A DNA stretch of 64,000 bases from an uncultured Pseudomonas sp. (GCF_913777995.1 NZ_CAJYVE010000029.1:62001-126000), one strand, 5' to 3'. Shown: positions 36,256 to 47,468, counted from the stretch's first letter. A program made the numbers and translations. Notes: generated by a model not told the origin, from the letters alone.

Positions 36256-37011
36256 ATGCGTCGCCCTATGGTAGCTGGTAACTGGAAAATGCACGGTACC
36301 CGCGCCAGCGTCGCTGAGCTGATCGAGGGTCTGGCGGCGCAGGTGTTGCCTGGCAACGTTGATGTCGCTGTGATTCCTTCGAGCCTGCACATCGGTCAGG
36401 TGGTTGATGGGCTCCAGAACGGGCCGATCATGGTCGGTGCACAGGATGCGGCTGTACAGGCCGAGCAGGGTGCGCTGACAGGCGAGATCGCTGCGGTGCA
36501 GTTGGTCGACGCCGGTTGCAAGCTGGTGCTGGTTGGGCACTCCGAACGCCGCCTGTTGCTGGGCGAGTCCGATGAGGTGTTGAACCGCAAGTTCGCAGCC
36601 ATCCAGGCCAATGGCCTGACACCGGTACTGTGTATTGGTGAGACGCTGGAGCAGCGCGAGGCAGGGCAAACCCTTGAAGTGGTCGGGCAGCAGCTTGACA
36701 GTGTCGTCAAGGCGTTTGGTATCCAGGCCTTCGTCAATGCCGTTGTTGCCTACGAGCCTGTATGGGCCATTGGCACCGGATTGACCGCAACGCCCGAGCA
36801 GGCGCAGGACGTGCACGCAGCGATTCGTGCGCAACTGGCCAAAGAAGATTCTGAAGTCGCGCAAGGTGTGCGGCTTCTCTATGGCGGCAGCGTGAAGGCG
36901 GCCAATGCGGCTGAGCTGTTCAGCATGCCGGATATCGATGGGGGGCTTGTAGGTGGAGCTTCCCTGAATGCAGATGAATTCGGTGCGATCTGTCGCGCCG
37001 CGGGAAACTGA
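36256..37011 (+). CDS. tpiA: Triosephosphate isomerase TpiA
   Basis: The 251-residue TIM-barrel enzyme interconverts dihydroxyacetone phosphate and glyceraldehyde-3-phosphate. Catalytic residues are visible: Lys11 in GNWKM, His95 in VGHSERR and Glu167 in [11 protein letters not shown], with the phosphate-binding [12 protein letters not shown] near residue 210. It lies 66 bases after glmM and four bases before secG, a common order in pseudomonads. Confidence 0.97.
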   Translation: MRRPMVAGNWKMHGTRASVAELIEGLAAQVLPGNVDVAVIPSSLHIGQVVDGLQNGPIMVGAQDAAVQAEQGALTGEIAAVQLVDAGCKLVLVGHSERRLLLGESDEVLNRKFAAIQANGLTPVLCIGETLEQREAGQTLEVVGQQLDSVVKAFGIQAFVNAVVAYEPVWAIGTGLTATPEQAQDVHAAIRAQLAKEDSEVAQGVRLLYGGSVKAANAAELFSMPDIDGGLVGGASLNADEFGAICRAAGN

Positions 37012-37015
37012 AAAG

Positions 37016-37402
37016 ATGCTGGAAACAGTCGTGATCGTTTTTCATCTGCTGGGTGCCCTGGGTGTTGTTGCCCTGGTTCTGATGCAGCAGGGTAAAGGTG
37101 CTGAAGCAGGTGCTTCTTTTGGTGCGGGTGCATCAAATACTGTCTTCGGAAGCCAAGGAAGTGCTACCTTCCTGAGTAAGTTTACTGCTATACTCGCTGC
37201 ATGTTTTTTCTTGACCAGCCTGGGCTTAGGTTACTTTGCTAAGGAAAAGGCTCAAGTAATTAACCAGATCGGTTTGCCAGATCCAGCCGTCATGGAAGTC
37301 AAGCAAAAGCCATCATCCGATGATGTTCCTATGCTTGATGGCAGCAAACCAGCCGCTACGGCTCCTGCTGATGTACCTCAGGCTCCAGAGCAGAAGAAGT
37401 AA
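37016..37402 (+). CDS. secG: Preprotein translocase subunit SecG
   Basis: The 128-residue inner-membrane protein assists SecYEG. Two membrane spans (about residues 3-22 and 53-73) flank the conserved [24 protein letters not shown] loop. The C-terminal tail is proline-rich and hydrophilic. The ATG at 37016 is four bases past the tpiA stop. Base composition is less G+C-rich than its neighbours. Confidence 0.95.
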   Translation: MLETVVIVFHLLGALGVVALVLMQQGKGAEAGASFGAGASNTVFGSQGSATFLSKFTAILAACFFLTSLGLGYFAKEKAQVINQIGLPDPAVMEVKQKPSSDDVPMLDGSKPAATAPADVPQAPEQKK

Positions 37403-37447
37403 GCAAGAATTCGACGATGTATCAGAGATCGTCAAATGTGTTGTAAA

Positions 37448-37533
37448 GCCGAGGTGGTGGAATTGGTAGACACGCAACCTTGAGGTGGTTGTGCCCATAG
37501 GGTGTAGGGGTTCGAGTCCCCTTCTCGGTACCA
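37448..37533 (+). tRNA. tRNA-Leu (anticodon GAG)
   Basis: An 86-base class II tRNA with encoded CCA. The anticodon stem CAACC/GGTTG encloses TTGAGGT, giving anticodon GAG. The T arm is GGGGTTCGAGTCCCC and the D loop has GGTAGAC. The secG - tRNA-Leu - initiator tRNA order is usual upstream of rimP-nusA in Pseudomonas. Confidence 0.96.
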
Positions 37534-37544
37534 ATAAACAAGGC

Positions 37545-37567
37545 AGCCCGCATCAGCGGGCTTTCTT
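37545..37567 (+). terminator. Hairpin between the two tRNA genes
   Basis: AGCCCGC and GCGGGCT pair around ATCA and run into TTCTT, a plausible terminator after tRNA-Leu. Confidence 0.7.
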
Positions 37568-37628
37568 GTAGGTCGATGTTCGGTTGACCTGTCAAGGGAT
37601 CAATCGTATAATCCGGCCCCAGCTTTGT

Positions 37629-37705
<77 letters not shown>

Positions 37706-37714
37706 GTATTAGCG

Positions 37715-37738
37715 GAGCCCCTTTTGAGGGGCTTTTTG
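37715..37738 (+). terminator. Terminator after initiator tRNA
   Basis: AGCCCC and GGGGCT pair around TTTTGA and are followed by TTTTTG... about 10 bases past the CCA end. Confidence 0.8.
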
Positions 37739-37784
37739 TTAGCTGGACAGAACATGACGCCGGTGTTCAGCGGCGTTCTCACGG

Positions 37785-37810
37785 ATGGGCTTTTGCCCAT
37801 TTTTTTATTT
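37785..37810 (+). terminator. Terminator-like hairpin in the rimP leader
   Basis: ATGGGC-TTTT-GCCCAT runs into a T-rich tract, 25 bases before rimP. It may trim read-through from the tRNA genes or act as an attenuator of the rimP-nusA-infB operon, which NusA is known to autoregulate in E. coli. Confidence 0.65.
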
Positions 37811-37835
37811 TTAAAGCATGCACGAGGGGGTTCAG

Positions 37836-38294
37836 GTGTCGAGCAAGCTAGAACAGTTGCAGGCCATGCTGGCCCCAGTGGTCGAAGCGCTTGGCTACAC
37901 ATGTTGGGGAATCGAGTTCGTTTCCCAGGGCCGGCATTCGATGCTGCGCGTTTATATCGATAAAGAAGGCGGCGTTCTGGTGGATGACTGTGAAATCGTC
38001 AGCCGTCAGGTCAGTGGTGTATTGGATGTCGAAGATCCGATCAGCTCTGAATACACGCTCGAAGTGTCTTCTCCTGGCATGGATCGCCCGCTGTTCACCC
38101 TTGAACAGTTTGCTTTGCACGCTGGGGACCAAGTGAAAATAAAGCTGCGCTCGCCATTCGAAGGACGGCGCAACTTTCAGGGCTTTCTCCGCGGGGTGGA
38201 GGAGCAGGATGTCGTGGTGCAGGTCGATGACCACGAATACCTGTTGCCGATCGACTTGATCGACAAAGCCAACATCATTCCCACGTTTGACTGA
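37836..38294 (+). CDS. rimP: Ribosome maturation factor RimP
   Basis: The 152-residue protein is needed for 30S maturation. Family motifs are [43 protein letters not shown] and [13 protein letters not shown]. The start is GTG at 37836 behind GAGGGGG; an in-frame ATG six codons earlier lacks a ribosome site and would place the strong one inside the gene. It is the first gene of rimP-nusA-infB-rbfA-truB. Confidence 0.94.
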   Translation: MSSKLEQLQAMLAPVVEALGYTCWGIEFVSQGRHSMLRVYIDKEGGVLVDDCEIVSRQVSGVLDVEDPISSEYTLEVSSPGMDRPLFTLEQFALHAGDQVKIKLRSPFEGRRNFQGFLRGVEEQDVVVQVDDHEYLLPIDLIDKANIIPTFD

Positions 38295-38354
38295 AGACGT
38301 GCCAGATACTGCGGATCCCGCGGATCCAATGGCTTGCGAAAGGCGAGGCGTACG

Positions 38355-39836
38355 ATGAGCAAAGAAGTACTGCTGGTTGTTGAGTCGGTGTCCAATGAAA
38401 AGGGCGTACCGGCAGGTGTAATTTTTGAAGCGCTGGAGCTGGCACTGGCCACCGCTACCAAGAAGCGCTACGAAGACGAAGTCGATGTGCGCGTTGAAAT
38501 CAACCGTCACACCGGCAACTACGAAACATTCCGTCGCTGGACCGTGGTCGAGGACGAAGATCTGGATGACCCGGCGCACCAGTACGCCGTCGACCAGGCC
38601 CAGGCCCACAAGCCTGGCGCCGTGGCCGGTGATGTCATCGAAGAGAAGATCGAGTCCATCGAGTTCGGTCGTATCGCCGCGCAGACCGCCAAGCAGGTCA
38701 TCGTCCAGAAGGTCCGTGAGGCGGAACGCGCCCAGGTCGTCGATGCCTATCGCGAGCGTCTGGGCGAAATCATTTCCGGCACTGTAAAAAAGGTGACGCG
38801 TGACAATGTCATCGTCGACCTGGGTAACAATGCCGAGGCACTGCTGGCACGCGAAGACATCATTTCCCGGGAGACCTTCCGGGTCGGTGTTCGCCTGCGC
38901 GCACTGCTGAAAGAAATCCGCACCGAGAACCGCGGCCCGCAGCTGATCCTGTCGCGTACCGCGCCGGAAATGCTGATCGAGCTGTTCCGTATCGAAGTAC
39001 CGGAAATCGCCGAAGGGCTGATCGAAGTGATGGCAGCGTCCCGTGACCCGGGTTCGCGCGCCAAGATCGCCGTGCGCTCCAAGGACAAGCGTATCGACCC
39101 GCAAGGCGCCTGCATCGGCATGCGCGGTTCGCGAGTCCAGGCTGTCTCCGGTGAGCTGGGTGGTGAGCGTGTGGATATCGTGCTGTGGGACGACAACCCA
39201 GCACAGTTCGTGATCAACGCCATGTCCCCTGCTGAAGTCGCGGCAATCATCGTCGATGAAGATGCCCATGCAATGGATATCGCCGTTGGCGCGGACAACC
39301 TGGCGCAAGCCATTGGTCGTGGCGGTCAGAACGTACGCCTGGCCAGCCAGTTGACTGGCTGGACACTGAACGTGATGACCGAGTCGGACATCCAGGCCAA
39401 GCAGCAGGCCGAGACCGGCGACATCCTGCGCAACTTCATCGAAGAGCTGGAAGTCGATGAAGAGCTGGCACAGGTGCTGGTCGACGAAGGCTTTACCAGC
39501 CTGGAAGAAATTGCCTACGTACCGCTGGAAGAGATGCTCAACATCGATGGTTTCGACGAGGAGATCGTCGACGAGCTTCGTGCTCGGGCCAAGGATCGCC
39601 TGTTGACCAAAGCCATCGCTACCGAGGAAAAACTGGCAGATGCCCAGCCGGCCGAAGACCTGCTCTCGCTTGAGGGTATGGACAAGGACCTGGCGATGGA
39701 ACTGGCGGTACGCGGCGTGCTGACCCGCGAAGACCTGGCCGAGCAGTCGATTGACGACCTGCTCGACATCGACGGCATCGACGACGATCGTGCCGGCAAG
39801 TTGATCATGGCCGCCCGTGCCCATTGGTTCGAGTAA
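38355..39836 (+). CDS. nusA: Transcription termination/antitermination factor NusA
   Basis: The 493-residue RNA polymerase-binding factor shows the N-terminal domain ([17 protein letters not shown]), an S1 domain ([20 protein letters not shown] near residue 137), two KH domains ([23 protein letters not shown] near residue 255; [18 protein letters not shown] near residue 320) and two C-terminal acidic repeats, as in other gammaproteobacteria. It lies 60 bases after rimP and 27 before infB. Confidence 0.97.
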   Translation: MSKEVLLVVESVSNEKGVPAGVIFEALELALATATKKRYEDEVDVRVEINRHTGNYETFRRWTVVEDEDLDDPAHQYAVDQAQAHKPGAVAGDVIEEKIESIEFGRIAAQTAKQVIVQKVREAERAQVVDAYRERLGEIISGTVKKVTRDNVIVDLGNNAEALLAREDIISRETFRVGVRLRALLKEIRTENRGPQLILSRTAPEMLIELFRIEVPEIAEGLIEVMAASRDPGSRAKIAVRSKDKRIDPQGACIGMRGSRVQAVSGELGGERVDIVLWDDNPAQFVINAMSPAEVAAIIVDEDAHAMDIAVGADNLAQAIGRGGQNVRLASQLTGWTLNVMTESDIQAKQQAETGDILRNFIEELEVDEELAQVLVDEGFTSLEEIAYVPLEEMLNIDGFDEEIVDELRARAKDRLLTKAIATEEKLADAQPAEDLLSLEGMDKDLAMELAVRGVLTREDLAEQSIDDLLDIDGIDDDRAGKLIMAARAHWFE

Positions 39837-39863
39837 CAAGGCGCGGCCTGAGGAGAGAAGTGC

Positions 39864-42425
39864 ATGACGCAAGTCACGGTGAAAGAACTGGCCAAAGTGG
39901 TCGACACACCGGTAGAGCGCCTGCTGCAGCAGATGCGTGAGGCAGGCCTGCCGCACACCGCCGCCGAGCAAGTAGTGACCGACAACGAAAAACAGGCGCT
40001 TCTGGCGCATTTGAAGAGCGGTCACAAGGCGAAGGCGGAAGAACCGCGCAAGATTACCTTGCAGCGCAAGACCACCAGCACCCTGCGTGTGGCTGGTAGC
40101 AAGAGCATCAGCGTAGAAGTACGCAAGAAAAAAGTCTTCGTGCAGCGCAGCGCCGAAGAAATCGAAGCCGAGCGCAAGCGCGAGCTGGACGAGCGCCGTG
40201 CGGCGGAAGCTGCCGTGCGCCAGAAAGCCGAGGCCGAAGAAGCCAAGCGCCGCGCCGAAGAAGAAGCGCGCCGTCAGCCAGCAGCTGCCGAAAGCAAGCC
40301 AGAGCCTGTGGCCGAGAAAGCGCAACCGGCCGAAGCTCCGGTCGAGCGCGCCGCTGCTCCAGAGCCTGTGCGTGAAGCATCGGCTGCAGCCCCGACCAGC
40401 AATCCTCCTGCGACCACCACCATCGAAGTGCGCAAGCGTGACGATCGTCGTGCGGAAAAGACCCATCGTGGCGAAGAGCGCGGTTCGCGCAGCGGCGATG
40501 GCGAGCGCAAGGGTGCTGCTCCTCGTCCTGCGAGCAAGGAAAAGGCGCCGAATGCCCGCGTTGCCCCACGTACCACCGACGAAGAGAGCGATGGCTTCCG
40601 TCGCGGCGGCCGTGGCAAGTCCAAGCTCAAGAAGCGTAACGCTCACGGCTTCCAGGCTCCATCCGGGCCGGTGATTCGTGACGTGACCATCGGTGAGACC
40701 ATCACCGTTGGCGAGCTGGCGGCGAAGATGTCGGTCAAGGCAGCCGAAGTCATCAAGTTCATGTTCAAGATGGGCACCCCGGTGACCATCAACCAGGTTC
40801 TGGACCAGGACACTGCGCACCTGATCGCCGAAGAGCTGGGCCACAAGGTGACCCTGGTCAGCGACAACGCCCTGGAAGAATCCCTGGCCGAGTCCCTGAA
40901 GTTCGAAGGCGAGAGCTTCGCTCGTGCTCCGGTGGTGACCGTCATGGGCCACGTCGACCACGGTAAGACCTCGCTGCTCGACTACATTCGTCGTGCCAAG
41001 GTTGCCGCAGGCGAGGCCGGTGGCATTACCCAGCACATCGGTGCCTACCACGTAGAAACCGAACGCGGCATGGTCACCTTCCTGGATACCCCAGGCCACG
41101 CGGCGTTCACCGCCATGCGTGCCCGTGGTGCCAAGGCCACCGACATCGTGATCCTGGTGGTCGCGGCGGACGACGGCGTGATGCCACAGACCATTGAAGC
41201 TGTACAGCACGCCAAGGCGGCCGGTGTACCGCTGGTGGTCGCGGTGAACAAGATCGACAAGCCGGGTGCGGACATGGACCGTATCCGCAGCGAACTGGCC
41301 ACCCATGGCGTGACTCCGGAAGACTGGGGCGGCGAGACTCCGTTCGTACCGGTCTCGGCGAAGATGGGTACCGGCGTCGACGAACTGCTCGAAGCCGTTC
41401 TGCTGCAGGCCGAAGTGCTCGAACTCACTGCCACGCCGTCGGCGCCTGGCCGTGGTGTGGTGGTCGAATCGCGCCTGGACAAGGGCCGCGGCCCAGTGGC
41501 CACCGTGCTGGTTCAGGACGGTACCCTGCGTCAGGGCGACATGGCTCTGGTCGGCTCGAACTTCGGTCGTATCCGCGCCATGCTCGACGAGAACGGCAAG
41601 CCTGTTAAGGAAGCCGGCCCGTCGATCCCGGTCGAGATCCTCGGCCTGGATGGCACGCCGGAAGCCGGTGACGAGCTGACCGTACTGGCCGACGAGAAGA
41701 AGGCCCGTGAAGTCGCGCTGTTCCGCCAAGGCAAGTTCCGCGAAGTCAAACTGGCTCGCGCACACGCCGGCAAGCTGGAAAACATCTTTGAAAGCATGGG
41801 CCAGGAAGAGAAGAAGACGCTCAACATCGTCCTCAAGTCCGACGTCCGTGGTTCCCTGGAAGCGCTGCAAGGTGCCCTGGGTGGTCTGGGTAACGATGAA
41901 GTGCAGGTGCGGGTCATCGGTGGCGGTGTCGGTGGTATCACCGAGAGCGACGCCAACCTGGCACTGGCCTCCAACGCCGTGCTGTTCGGCTTCAACGTGC
42001 GTGCCGATGCCGGCGCACGGAAGATCGTCGAGCAGGAAGGTCTGGACATGCGTTACTACAACGTAATCTACGACATCATCGAAGACGTCAAGAAGGCCCT
42101 GACCGGCATGCTGGGCAGCGATGTTCGCGAGAACATCCTCGGTGTTGCCGAAGTTCGTGACGTGTTCCGCTCGCCGAAGTTCGGCGCCATCGCCGGCTGC
42201 ATGGTGATCGAAGGGACCGTCCACCGTAATCGTCCGATCCGCGTACTGCGCGAGGACATCGTGATCTTCGAAGGCGAGCTGGAATCCCTGCGTCGCTTCA
42301 AGGACGATGCTTCCGAAGTCCGCTCTGGCATGGAGTGCGGTATTGGCGTCAAGAGCTACAACGACGTCAAGGTCGGCGACAAGATCGAGGTCTTCGAGAA
42401 AGTCCAGGTGGCCCGCAGCCTCTAA
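39864..42425 (+). CDS. infB: Translation initiation factor IF-2
   Basis: The 853-residue GTPase positions initiator tRNA on the 30S subunit. The N-terminus has an IF2_N domain ([20 protein letters not shown]), then a long charged Glu/Ala/Lys/Arg-rich stretch (about residues 95-265), a second IF2_N domain and the G domain with G1 GHVDHGKTS near residue 356, G3 DTPGH and G4 NKID. Internal starts are known to make shorter IF-2 forms in E. coli; whether they are used here cannot be read from sequence. Confidence 0.97.
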   Translation: MTQVTVKELAKVVDTPVERLLQQMREAGLPHTAAEQVVTDNEKQALLAHLKSGHKAKAEEPRKITLQRKTTSTLRVAGSKSISVEVRKKKVFVQRSAEEIEAERKRELDERRAAEAAVRQKAEAEEAKRRAEEEARRQPAAAESKPEPVAEKAQPAEAPVERAAAPEPVREASAAAPTSNPPATTTIEVRKRDDRRAEKTHRGEERGSRSGDGERKGAAPRPASKEKAPNARVAPRTTDEESDGFRRGGRGKSKLKKRNAHGFQAPSGPVIRDVTIGETITVGELAAKMSVKAAEVIKFMFKMGTPVTINQVLDQDTAHLIAEELGHKVTLVSDNALEESLAESLKFEGESFARAPVVTVMGHVDHGKTSLLDYIRRAKVAAGEAGGITQHIGAYHVETERGMVTFLDTPGHAAFTAMRARGAKATDIVILVVAADDGVMPQTIEAVQHAKAAGVPLVVAVNKIDKPGADMDRIRSELATHGVTPEDWGGETPFVPVSAKMGTGVDELLEAVLLQAEVLELTATPSAPGRGVVVESRLDKGRGPVATVLVQDGTLRQGDMALVGSNFGRIRAMLDENGKPVKEAGPSIPVEILGLDGTPEAGDELTVLADEKKAREVALFRQGKFREVKLARAHAGKLENIFESMGQEEKKTLNIVLKSDVRGSLEALQGALGGLGNDEVQVRVIGGGVGGITESDANLALASNAVLFGFNVRADAGARKIVEQEGLDMRYYNVIYDIIEDVKKALTGMLGSDVRENILGVAEVRDVFRSPKFGAIAGCMVIEGTVHRNRPIRVLREDIVIFEGELESLRRFKDDASEVRSGMECGIGVKSYNDVKVGDKIEVFEKVQVARSL

Positions 42426-42474
42426 GTCGCGGGTTCCAGGCACAGCGCGGTGCGCCGTGCCTTATGCTGAACGC

Positions 42475-42508
42475 AACGCCCGGTCTGACATCCGTCGGAC
42501 CGGGCGTT
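42475..42508 (+). terminator. Strong hairpin between infB and rbfA
   Basis: AACGCCCGGTC and GACCGGGCGTT form a perfect 11-bp stem with a 12-base loop, followed by TTG rather than a T-run. It lies 54 bases before rbfA and may be a partial terminator or an RNase processing site. Confidence 0.6.
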
Positions 42509-42561
42509 TGCCGCTTTCAGACCGTCAGGGTCAAGGCCCGGGTCAGTAATAGGTATCAAGC

Positions 42562-42963
42562 ATGGCCAAAGAATATAGCCGTACCCAACGCATCGGCGAT
42601 CAGATGCAGCGCGAGCTGGCACAACTGATCCGTCGCGAAGTCAAGGACCCGCGCCTGGGTCTGGTGACCATTACTGCCGTGGACGTCAGCCGTGACCTCG
42701 GCCACGCCCAGGTCTACGTCACCGTCATGGGCCCGGATGGCAGCGATGCCGTCGCGCAGAGCCTCAAGGTGCTGAACACCGCCGCCGGCTTCCTGCGCAT
42801 GCAGATCGGCCGCGAAATGAAACTGCGCACCGTGCCGCAGCTGCACTTCCATTACGACGAGAGCGTGTCCCGTGGCGCGCACCTGTCGGCGCTGATCGAG
42901 CGTGCCGTGGCCGAAGACAGCCAGCACCAGCCAGCTTCTGCCGCAGACGATTCGAAGGAGTGA
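42562..42963 (+). CDS. rbfA: Ribosome-binding factor A
   Basis: The 133-residue KH-like protein binds the 5' helix of 16S rRNA during 30S maturation. Motifs include [40 protein letters not shown] and [13 protein letters not shown]. Three bases separate it from truB, so the two are co-translated. Confidence 0.96.
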   Translation: MAKEYSRTQRIGDQMQRELAQLIRREVKDPRLGLVTITAVDVSRDLGHAQVYVTVMGPDGSDAVAQSLKVLNTAAGFLRMQIGREMKLRTVPQLHFHYDESVSRGAHLSALIERAVAEDSQHQPASAADDSKE

Positions 42964-42966
42964 CCG

Positions 42967-43884
42967 GTGGCTCAGGTCAAACGCATTCGCCGTAACGTCA
43001 GCGGCATCATCCTGCTCGACAAGCCCCTGGGCTTCACTTCCAATGCCGCCCTGCAGAAGGTGCGTTGGTTGCTCAATGCGGAAAAGGCCGGCCACACCGG
43101 CAGCCTCGACCCCCTGGCCACCGGCGTGCTGCCGCTGTGCTTCGGCGAGGCGACCAAGTTTTCCCAGTACCTGCTCGATTCGGACAAGTCCTACGAGACG
43201 CTGATGCAGCTGGGCAAGACCACCACCACCGCCGACTCCGAGGGCGAGGTGCTGCAAACCCGCCCCGTGACCGTTGGTCGCGCCGACATCGAGGCGGTAT
43301 TGCCCGAATTCCGTGGGCAGATCAGCCAGATACCGCCGATGTACTCGGCCCTCAAGCGCGACGGCCAGCCACTTTACAAACTGGCACGTGCAGGGGAAGT
43401 AGTGGAGCGTGAGGCGCGTTCTGTTACTATTGCGCGCCTGGAATTGCTGGCGTGCGAAAGCGAGACCGCACGGCTGGCCGTGGACTGCAGCAAAGGCACC
43501 TATATCCGTACCCTGGTGGAGGATATTGGTGAGCGCCTGGGCTGTGGTGCCTATGTCGCCGAACTGCGGCGTACCCAGGCAGGTCCTTTCAGCCTGGCCC
43601 AGACGGTCACGCTGGAAGAGCTGGAACAGGCCCATGCCGAAGGTGGCAACGAAGCGCTAGACCGCTTCCTGATGCCATCGGACAGCGGCTTGCAAGACTG
43701 GCCTCTGCTGAAGTTTTCGGAGCACAGCGCGTTCTATTGGCTGCACGGTCAGCCGGTACGTGCGCCGGATGCACCGAAGTTCGGCATGGTCCGTGTACAG
43801 GATCACCAGGGCCGCTTCATCGGCATCGGTGAAGTGAGCGATGACGGGCGTATTGCGCCGCGTCGACTGATTCGGTCAGAGTGA
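42967..43884 (+). CDS. truB: tRNA pseudouridine-55 synthase TruB
   Basis: The 305-residue enzyme makes pseudouridine 55 in the T loop of tRNAs. The catalytic Asp48 lies in [14 protein letters not shown], with the KxxxAxxGxxVE-like [15 protein letters not shown] near residue 145 and the C-terminal PUA-like domain. The start is GTG at 42967, three bases after rbfA. rpsO follows after 151 bases. Confidence 0.96.
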   Translation: MAQVKRIRRNVSGIILLDKPLGFTSNAALQKVRWLLNAEKAGHTGSLDPLATGVLPLCFGEATKFSQYLLDSDKSYETLMQLGKTTTTADSEGEVLQTRPVTVGRADIEAVLPEFRGQISQIPPMYSALKRDGQPLYKLARAGEVVEREARSVTIARLELLACESETARLAVDCSKGTYIRTLVEDIGERLGCGAYVAELRRTQAGPFSLAQTVTLEELEQAHAEGGNEALDRFLMPSDSGLQDWPLLKFSEHSAFYWLHGQPVRAPDAPKFGMVRVQDHQGRFIGIGEVSDDGRIAPRRLIRSE

Positions 43885-44035
43885 CCGGAACCCCGCAGGC
43901 CTGGCGTCAGGTCGGCGGGCGAGGGTGGCTGTCAACAGGCACGGTCACACCTCTTTTTTTAAATACGGGGCCTTGGCCTCGGCCTGTTGGAATCGTCCCG
44001 CAAGGACGGTTTCCTCGACTTGAAGGAATGCCCAC

Positions 44036-44305
44036 ATGGCACTCAGCGTTGAAGAAAAAGCTCAGATCGTTACCGACTACCAGCAAGCTGCCGGTGATAC
44101 TGGTTCGCCAGAAGTGCAAATCGCACTGCTGACCGCCAACATCAACAAGCTGCAAGGCCACTTCAAGGCCAACGGCAAGGACCACCACTCCCGTCGTGGT
44201 CTGATCCGCATGGTAAACCAGCGCCGCAAGCTGCTGGACTACCTGAAAGGCAAGGACGTGAACCGCTACAGCACCCTGATCGGTCGTCTGGGTCTGCGTC
44301 GCTAA
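44036..44305 (+). CDS. rpsO: Small ribosomal subunit protein uS15
   Basis: The 89-residue protein binds 16S rRNA helices 20-22. It has the family start ([35 protein letters not shown]) and the signature [30 protein letters not shown] precedes the ATG. In E. coli S15 represses its own message by a pseudoknot in the leader; the 151-base leader here could do so, but I could not establish the fold. Confidence 0.97.
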   Translation: MALSVEEKAQIVTDYQQAAGDTGSPEVQIALLTANINKLQGHFKANGKDHHSRRGLIRMVNQRRKLLDYLKGKDVNRYSTLIGRLGLRR

Positions 44306-44323
44306 TCACGGCGTGGTGACTCT

Positions 44324-44374
44324 CTTCCCGGCAGCCCAGGCCTCGTGCGCGAGGCCTGGCGTCGTCTCGGGAAG
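44324..44374 (+). terminator. Long hairpin between rpsO and pnp
   Basis: An inner perfect 10-bp stem (CCAGGCCTCG at 44336-44345, CGAGGCCTGG at 44350-44359, loop TGCG) sits within an outer CTTCCCG/CGGGAAG stem. This matches the place of the E. coli rpsO terminator and the pnp leader that RNase III cuts. No long T-run follows. The rest of the 317-base gap to pnp shows no further gene. Confidence 0.7.
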
Positions 44375-44622
44375 AAATCTGAGGTTGGTTGCCTGTCAGG
44401 CGCATCGGTCCATCCGGTGTGCCTGGCGGGCTTCCAGCCTCAAGTTTTATCTGGACTGCGGTCGGGGCCGATTCCCCGCCTGGCCCAAGCATTCGCAAGG
44501 CGTTGCATGACCCGTCGTCGAGCCGGGCGTTGCCCTTCAGGCAGTGCTCATCGAGCCGCGGCGCGCTGTGTAGCGTGAGCAAAACCGTTCCCCCAAGAGC
44601 CACAAACGAAAGGTAGGAAACC

Positions 44623-46728
44623 GTGAACCCGGTAATCAAGAAGTTTCAGTTCGGTCAGTCGACCGTCACCCTGGAGACAGGCCGTATCGCCCGTCAGGCC
44701 TCCGGCGCCGTGCTGGTCACCGTTGACGACGACGTCAGCGTATTGGTGACCGTGGTAGGGGCCAAGCAGGCCGACCCGAGCAAGGGTTTCTTCCCCCTGT
44801 CGGTGCACTACCAGGAAAAGACCTACGCAGCCGGCAAGATCCCCGGTGGCTACTTCAAGCGTGAAGGCCGTCCTTCGGAGAAGGAAACCCTGACCTCGCG
44901 CCTGATCGACCGTCCGATCCGTCCGCTGTTCCCGGAAGGCTTCATGAACGAAGTGCAGGTCGTCTGCACCGTGGTTTCCACCAGCAAGAAGACTGACCCG
45001 GACATCGCCGCGATGATCGGTACTTCGGCGGCCCTGGCAATCTCCGGCATTCCGTTCGACGGCCCGATTGGTGCTGCCCGCGTGGCCTTCCACGCCGAAA
45101 CCGGTTACCTGCTGAACCCGACCTACGAGCAACTGGCTGCCTCGAGCCTGGACATGGTCGTGGCCGGTACCGAAGAAGCGGTGCTGATGGTCGAGTCCGA
45201 AGCCAAGGAACTGACCGAAGACCAGATGCTGGGCGCCGTACTGTTCGCCCATGACGAATTCCAGGTCGTGATCAACGCCGTCAAGGAATTCGCCGCCCAA
45301 GCCGCCAAGCCGACCTGGAACTGGCAGCCTGAAGCCGAGAACACCACCCTGCTCAACGCGATCCGCAGCGAGTTCGGCGAGGCCATCTCGCAGGCCTACA
45401 CCATCACCGTCAAGGCTGACCGCTATGCCCGCCTGGGCGAGCTGCGCGACCAGGTCGTCGAGCGTCTGGCCGTCGAAGAAAACGGCCCGTCGGCTTCCGA
45501 GGTCAAGGCTGCTTTCGGTGAAATCGAATACCGCACCGTGCGTGAGAACATCGTCAACGGCAAGCCACGTATCGACGGTCGTGACACCCGTACCGTACGC
45601 CCGCTGAACATCGAAGTCGGCGTACTGCCGAAGACCCACGGTTCGGCGCTGTTCACCCGCGGCGAAACCCAGGCCCTGGTGGTTGCCACCCTGGGTACTG
45701 CCCGTGACGCGCAGCTGCTCGACACCCTCGAAGGCGAGAAGCGCGACGGCTTCCTGCTGCACTACAACTTCCCTCCGTTCTCGGTGGGCGAGTGCGGTCG
45801 CATGGGCGGTGCTGGTCGTCGTGAAATCGGTCACGGTCGTCTGGCACGTCGTGGCGTACAGGCCATGCTGCCAAGCGACGGCGAATTCCCGTACACCATC
45901 CGCGTGGTTTCGGAAATCACCGAGTCCAACGGCTCCAGCTCCATGGCTTCGGTCTGCGGTGCTTCCCTGGCGCTGATGGACGCCGGTGTACCGATCAAGG
46001 CACCGGTTGCCGGTATCGCCATGGGCCTGGTCAAGGAAGGCGAGAAGTTCGCCGTCCTCACCGACATCCTCGGTGACGAAGACCACCTGGGCGACATGGA
46101 CTTCAAGGTAGCCGGTACCGCCAAGGGCGTCACCGCGCTGCAGATGGACATCAAGATCAAGGGCATCACCGAAGAGATCATGGAGATCGCCCTGGGCCAG
46201 GCCCTGGAAGCTCGCCTGAACATCCTCGGCCAGATGAACCAGATCATCGGTCAGTCGCGCAGCGAACTGTCGGCCAATGCGCCGACCATGCTGGCGATGA
46301 AGATCGACACCGACAAGATCCGCGACGTGATCGGCAAGGGTGGCGCGACCATCCGTGCCATTTGCGAAGAAACCAAGGCTTCGATCGACATCGAAGACGA
46401 CGGCTCGATCAAGATCTTCGGCGAAACCAAGGAAGCTGCCGAAGCTGCTCGCCAGCGCGTACTGGGCATCACTGCCGAAGCCGAGATCGGCAAGATCTAC
46501 GTCGGCAAGGTCGAGCGCATCGTCGACTTCGGCGCGTTCGTCAACATCCTGCCTGGCAAGGACGGCCTGGTGCACATCTCGATGCTCAGCGATGCACGCG
46601 TCGAGAAAGTCACCGACGTGCTGAAAGAAGGCCAGGAAGTCGAAGTGCTGGTACTGGACGTGGACAACCGCGGCCGTATCAAACTGTCGATCAAGGACGT
46701 AGCGGCCGCCAAGGCCTCCGGCGTCTGA
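44623..46728 (+). CDS. pnp: Polynucleotide phosphorylase
   Basis: The 701-residue exoribonuclease degrades RNA with phosphate and is part of the degradosome. Two RNase PH domains (about residues 10-140 and 320-460, the latter with the FFRRxx-type and [13 protein letters not shown] motifs), a KH domain ([19 protein letters not shown] near residue 565) and an S1 domain ([18 protein letters not shown] near residue 625) are present. The start is GTG at 44623 behind AGGTAGG. The upstream leader holds a likely RNase III hairpin. Confidence 0.97.
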   Translation: MNPVIKKFQFGQSTVTLETGRIARQASGAVLVTVDDDVSVLVTVVGAKQADPSKGFFPLSVHYQEKTYAAGKIPGGYFKREGRPSEKETLTSRLIDRPIRPLFPEGFMNEVQVVCTVVSTSKKTDPDIAAMIGTSAALAISGIPFDGPIGAARVAFHAETGYLLNPTYEQLAASSLDMVVAGTEEAVLMVESEAKELTEDQMLGAVLFAHDEFQVVINAVKEFAAQAAKPTWNWQPEAENTTLLNAIRSEFGEAISQAYTITVKADRYARLGELRDQVVERLAVEENGPSASEVKAAFGEIEYRTVRENIVNGKPRIDGRDTRTVRPLNIEVGVLPKTHGSALFTRGETQALVVATLGTARDAQLLDTLEGEKRDGFLLHYNFPPFSVGECGRMGGAGRREIGHGRLARRGVQAMLPSDGEFPYTIRVVSEITESNGSSSMASVCGASLALMDAGVPIKAPVAGIAMGLVKEGEKFAVLTDILGDEDHLGDMDFKVAGTAKGVTALQMDIKIKGITEEIMEIALGQALEARLNILGQMNQIIGQSRSELSANAPTMLAMKIDTDKIRDVIGKGGATIRAICEETKASIDIEDDGSIKIFGETKEAAEAARQRVLGITAEAEIGKIYVGKVERIVDFGAFVNILPGKDGLVHISMLSDARVEKVTDVLKEGQEVEVLVLDVDNRGRIKLSIKDVAAAKASGV

Positions 46729-46771
46729 TCCACCCGGTCAGCCAGGCTTCCCCGTGAAGCCTGACAACCTG

Positions 46772-46808
46772 AAAAATCCGCCCCCAGCGATGGGGGCGGA
46801 TTTTTTTT
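46772..46808 (+). terminator. Terminator of pnp
   Basis: AAAAATCCGCCCCCA and TGGGGGCGGATTTTT form a near-perfect stem around GCGA and run into eight T residues. Confidence 0.95.
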
Positions 46809-46944
46809 GGCCGTCGATTACCGCGCCACCTGACTTGCATCTTGCAAGCGTATTTCACGCCCAAGCGGGCAATCTGCACGATGCGGCAATTTTAAAAATA
46901 TTTTAAGTATTTGATATATATAGATTTTTTGTTCTTTCAAAAGC

Positions 46945-46960
46945 TGGCATAGCGCTTGCG
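46945..46960 (+). promoter_or_regulatory. Sigma-54-type promoter before the BON-domain gene
   Basis: TGGCATAGCGCTTGCG has GG and GC exactly ten bases apart, matching the RpoN consensus TGGCAC-N5-TTGC. It lies about 64 bases before the start codon. The preceding 60 bases (46885-46944) are extremely A+T-rich, as expected for an IHF or activator region, but I cannot name an activator. Confidence 0.7.
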
Positions 46961-47023
46961 ATATACCTTGCAACCTGCAGCCACACGCTGGTGCAGATTT
47001 CGAGGAAAACAGGAGTTAATCGT

Positions 47024-47371
47024 ATGAAGAAGTTCGCTATCGCTGCTGCCACTGCCCTGACTCTGACCATGGCTGGTGGTGCCTTTGCCCAGACCGCCAA
47101 CCAGGCTCCCATGATGCTGGCCGCCAACTCCACCGTGGAGAACGCCAAGCAAGAAGGTAGCGATACCTGGATCACCACCAAGGTCAAAGCAGACCTGCTG
47201 ACCGAGAAAGGCATTCCAGGTTCGGACATCAAGGTCGAAACCTCGAACGGCGTGGTAGCCCTGTCGTCCGACGTCAAGGTGACTGAAGCCCAGAAGAAAA
47301 TGGCTGTAGATATCACCAAGAAAATCAAGGGCGTGAAGTCGGTGACCGCCGAAGCCCTGAAAGCCGAGTAA
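47024..47371 (+). CDS. Periplasmic BON-domain protein (OsmY-like)
   Basis: The 115-residue protein has a signal peptide (residues 1-22, ending GGAFA) and one BON domain (TWITTKVKADLLTEKGIPG through KIKGVKSVTAEAL). BON proteins are small periplasmic or membrane-binding stress proteins; OsmY has two such domains, this has one. AGGAG precedes the ATG. It is a single-gene unit between the pnp terminator and its own terminator, with an RpoN-type promoter. Confidence 0.88.
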   Translation: MKKFAIAAATALTLTMAGGAFAQTANQAPMMLAANSTVENAKQEGSDTWITTKVKADLLTEKGIPGSDIKVETSNGVVALSSDVKVTEAQKKMAVDITKKIKGVKSVTAEALKAE

Positions 47372-47468
47372 TCGACTCGATTGTGACCGTCTGAAGCATC
47401 GCATTCGCCAGGGAGGCGGGTGAGATGTGAAGAAGGTTCATGCGACCGGCCACAGGGATGTGGCCATT

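Noticed and set aside
34033..36864. A 943-codon minus-strand open frame opposite folP-glmM-tpiA.
   Set aside because: It covers three conserved genes on the other strand and shows no domain of its own.
37848..42443. A 1531-codon open frame on the minus strand opposite rimP-nusA-infB.
   Set aside because: It is the antisense of three strongly conserved genes and arises from high-G+C codon use; its product has no recognisable domains.
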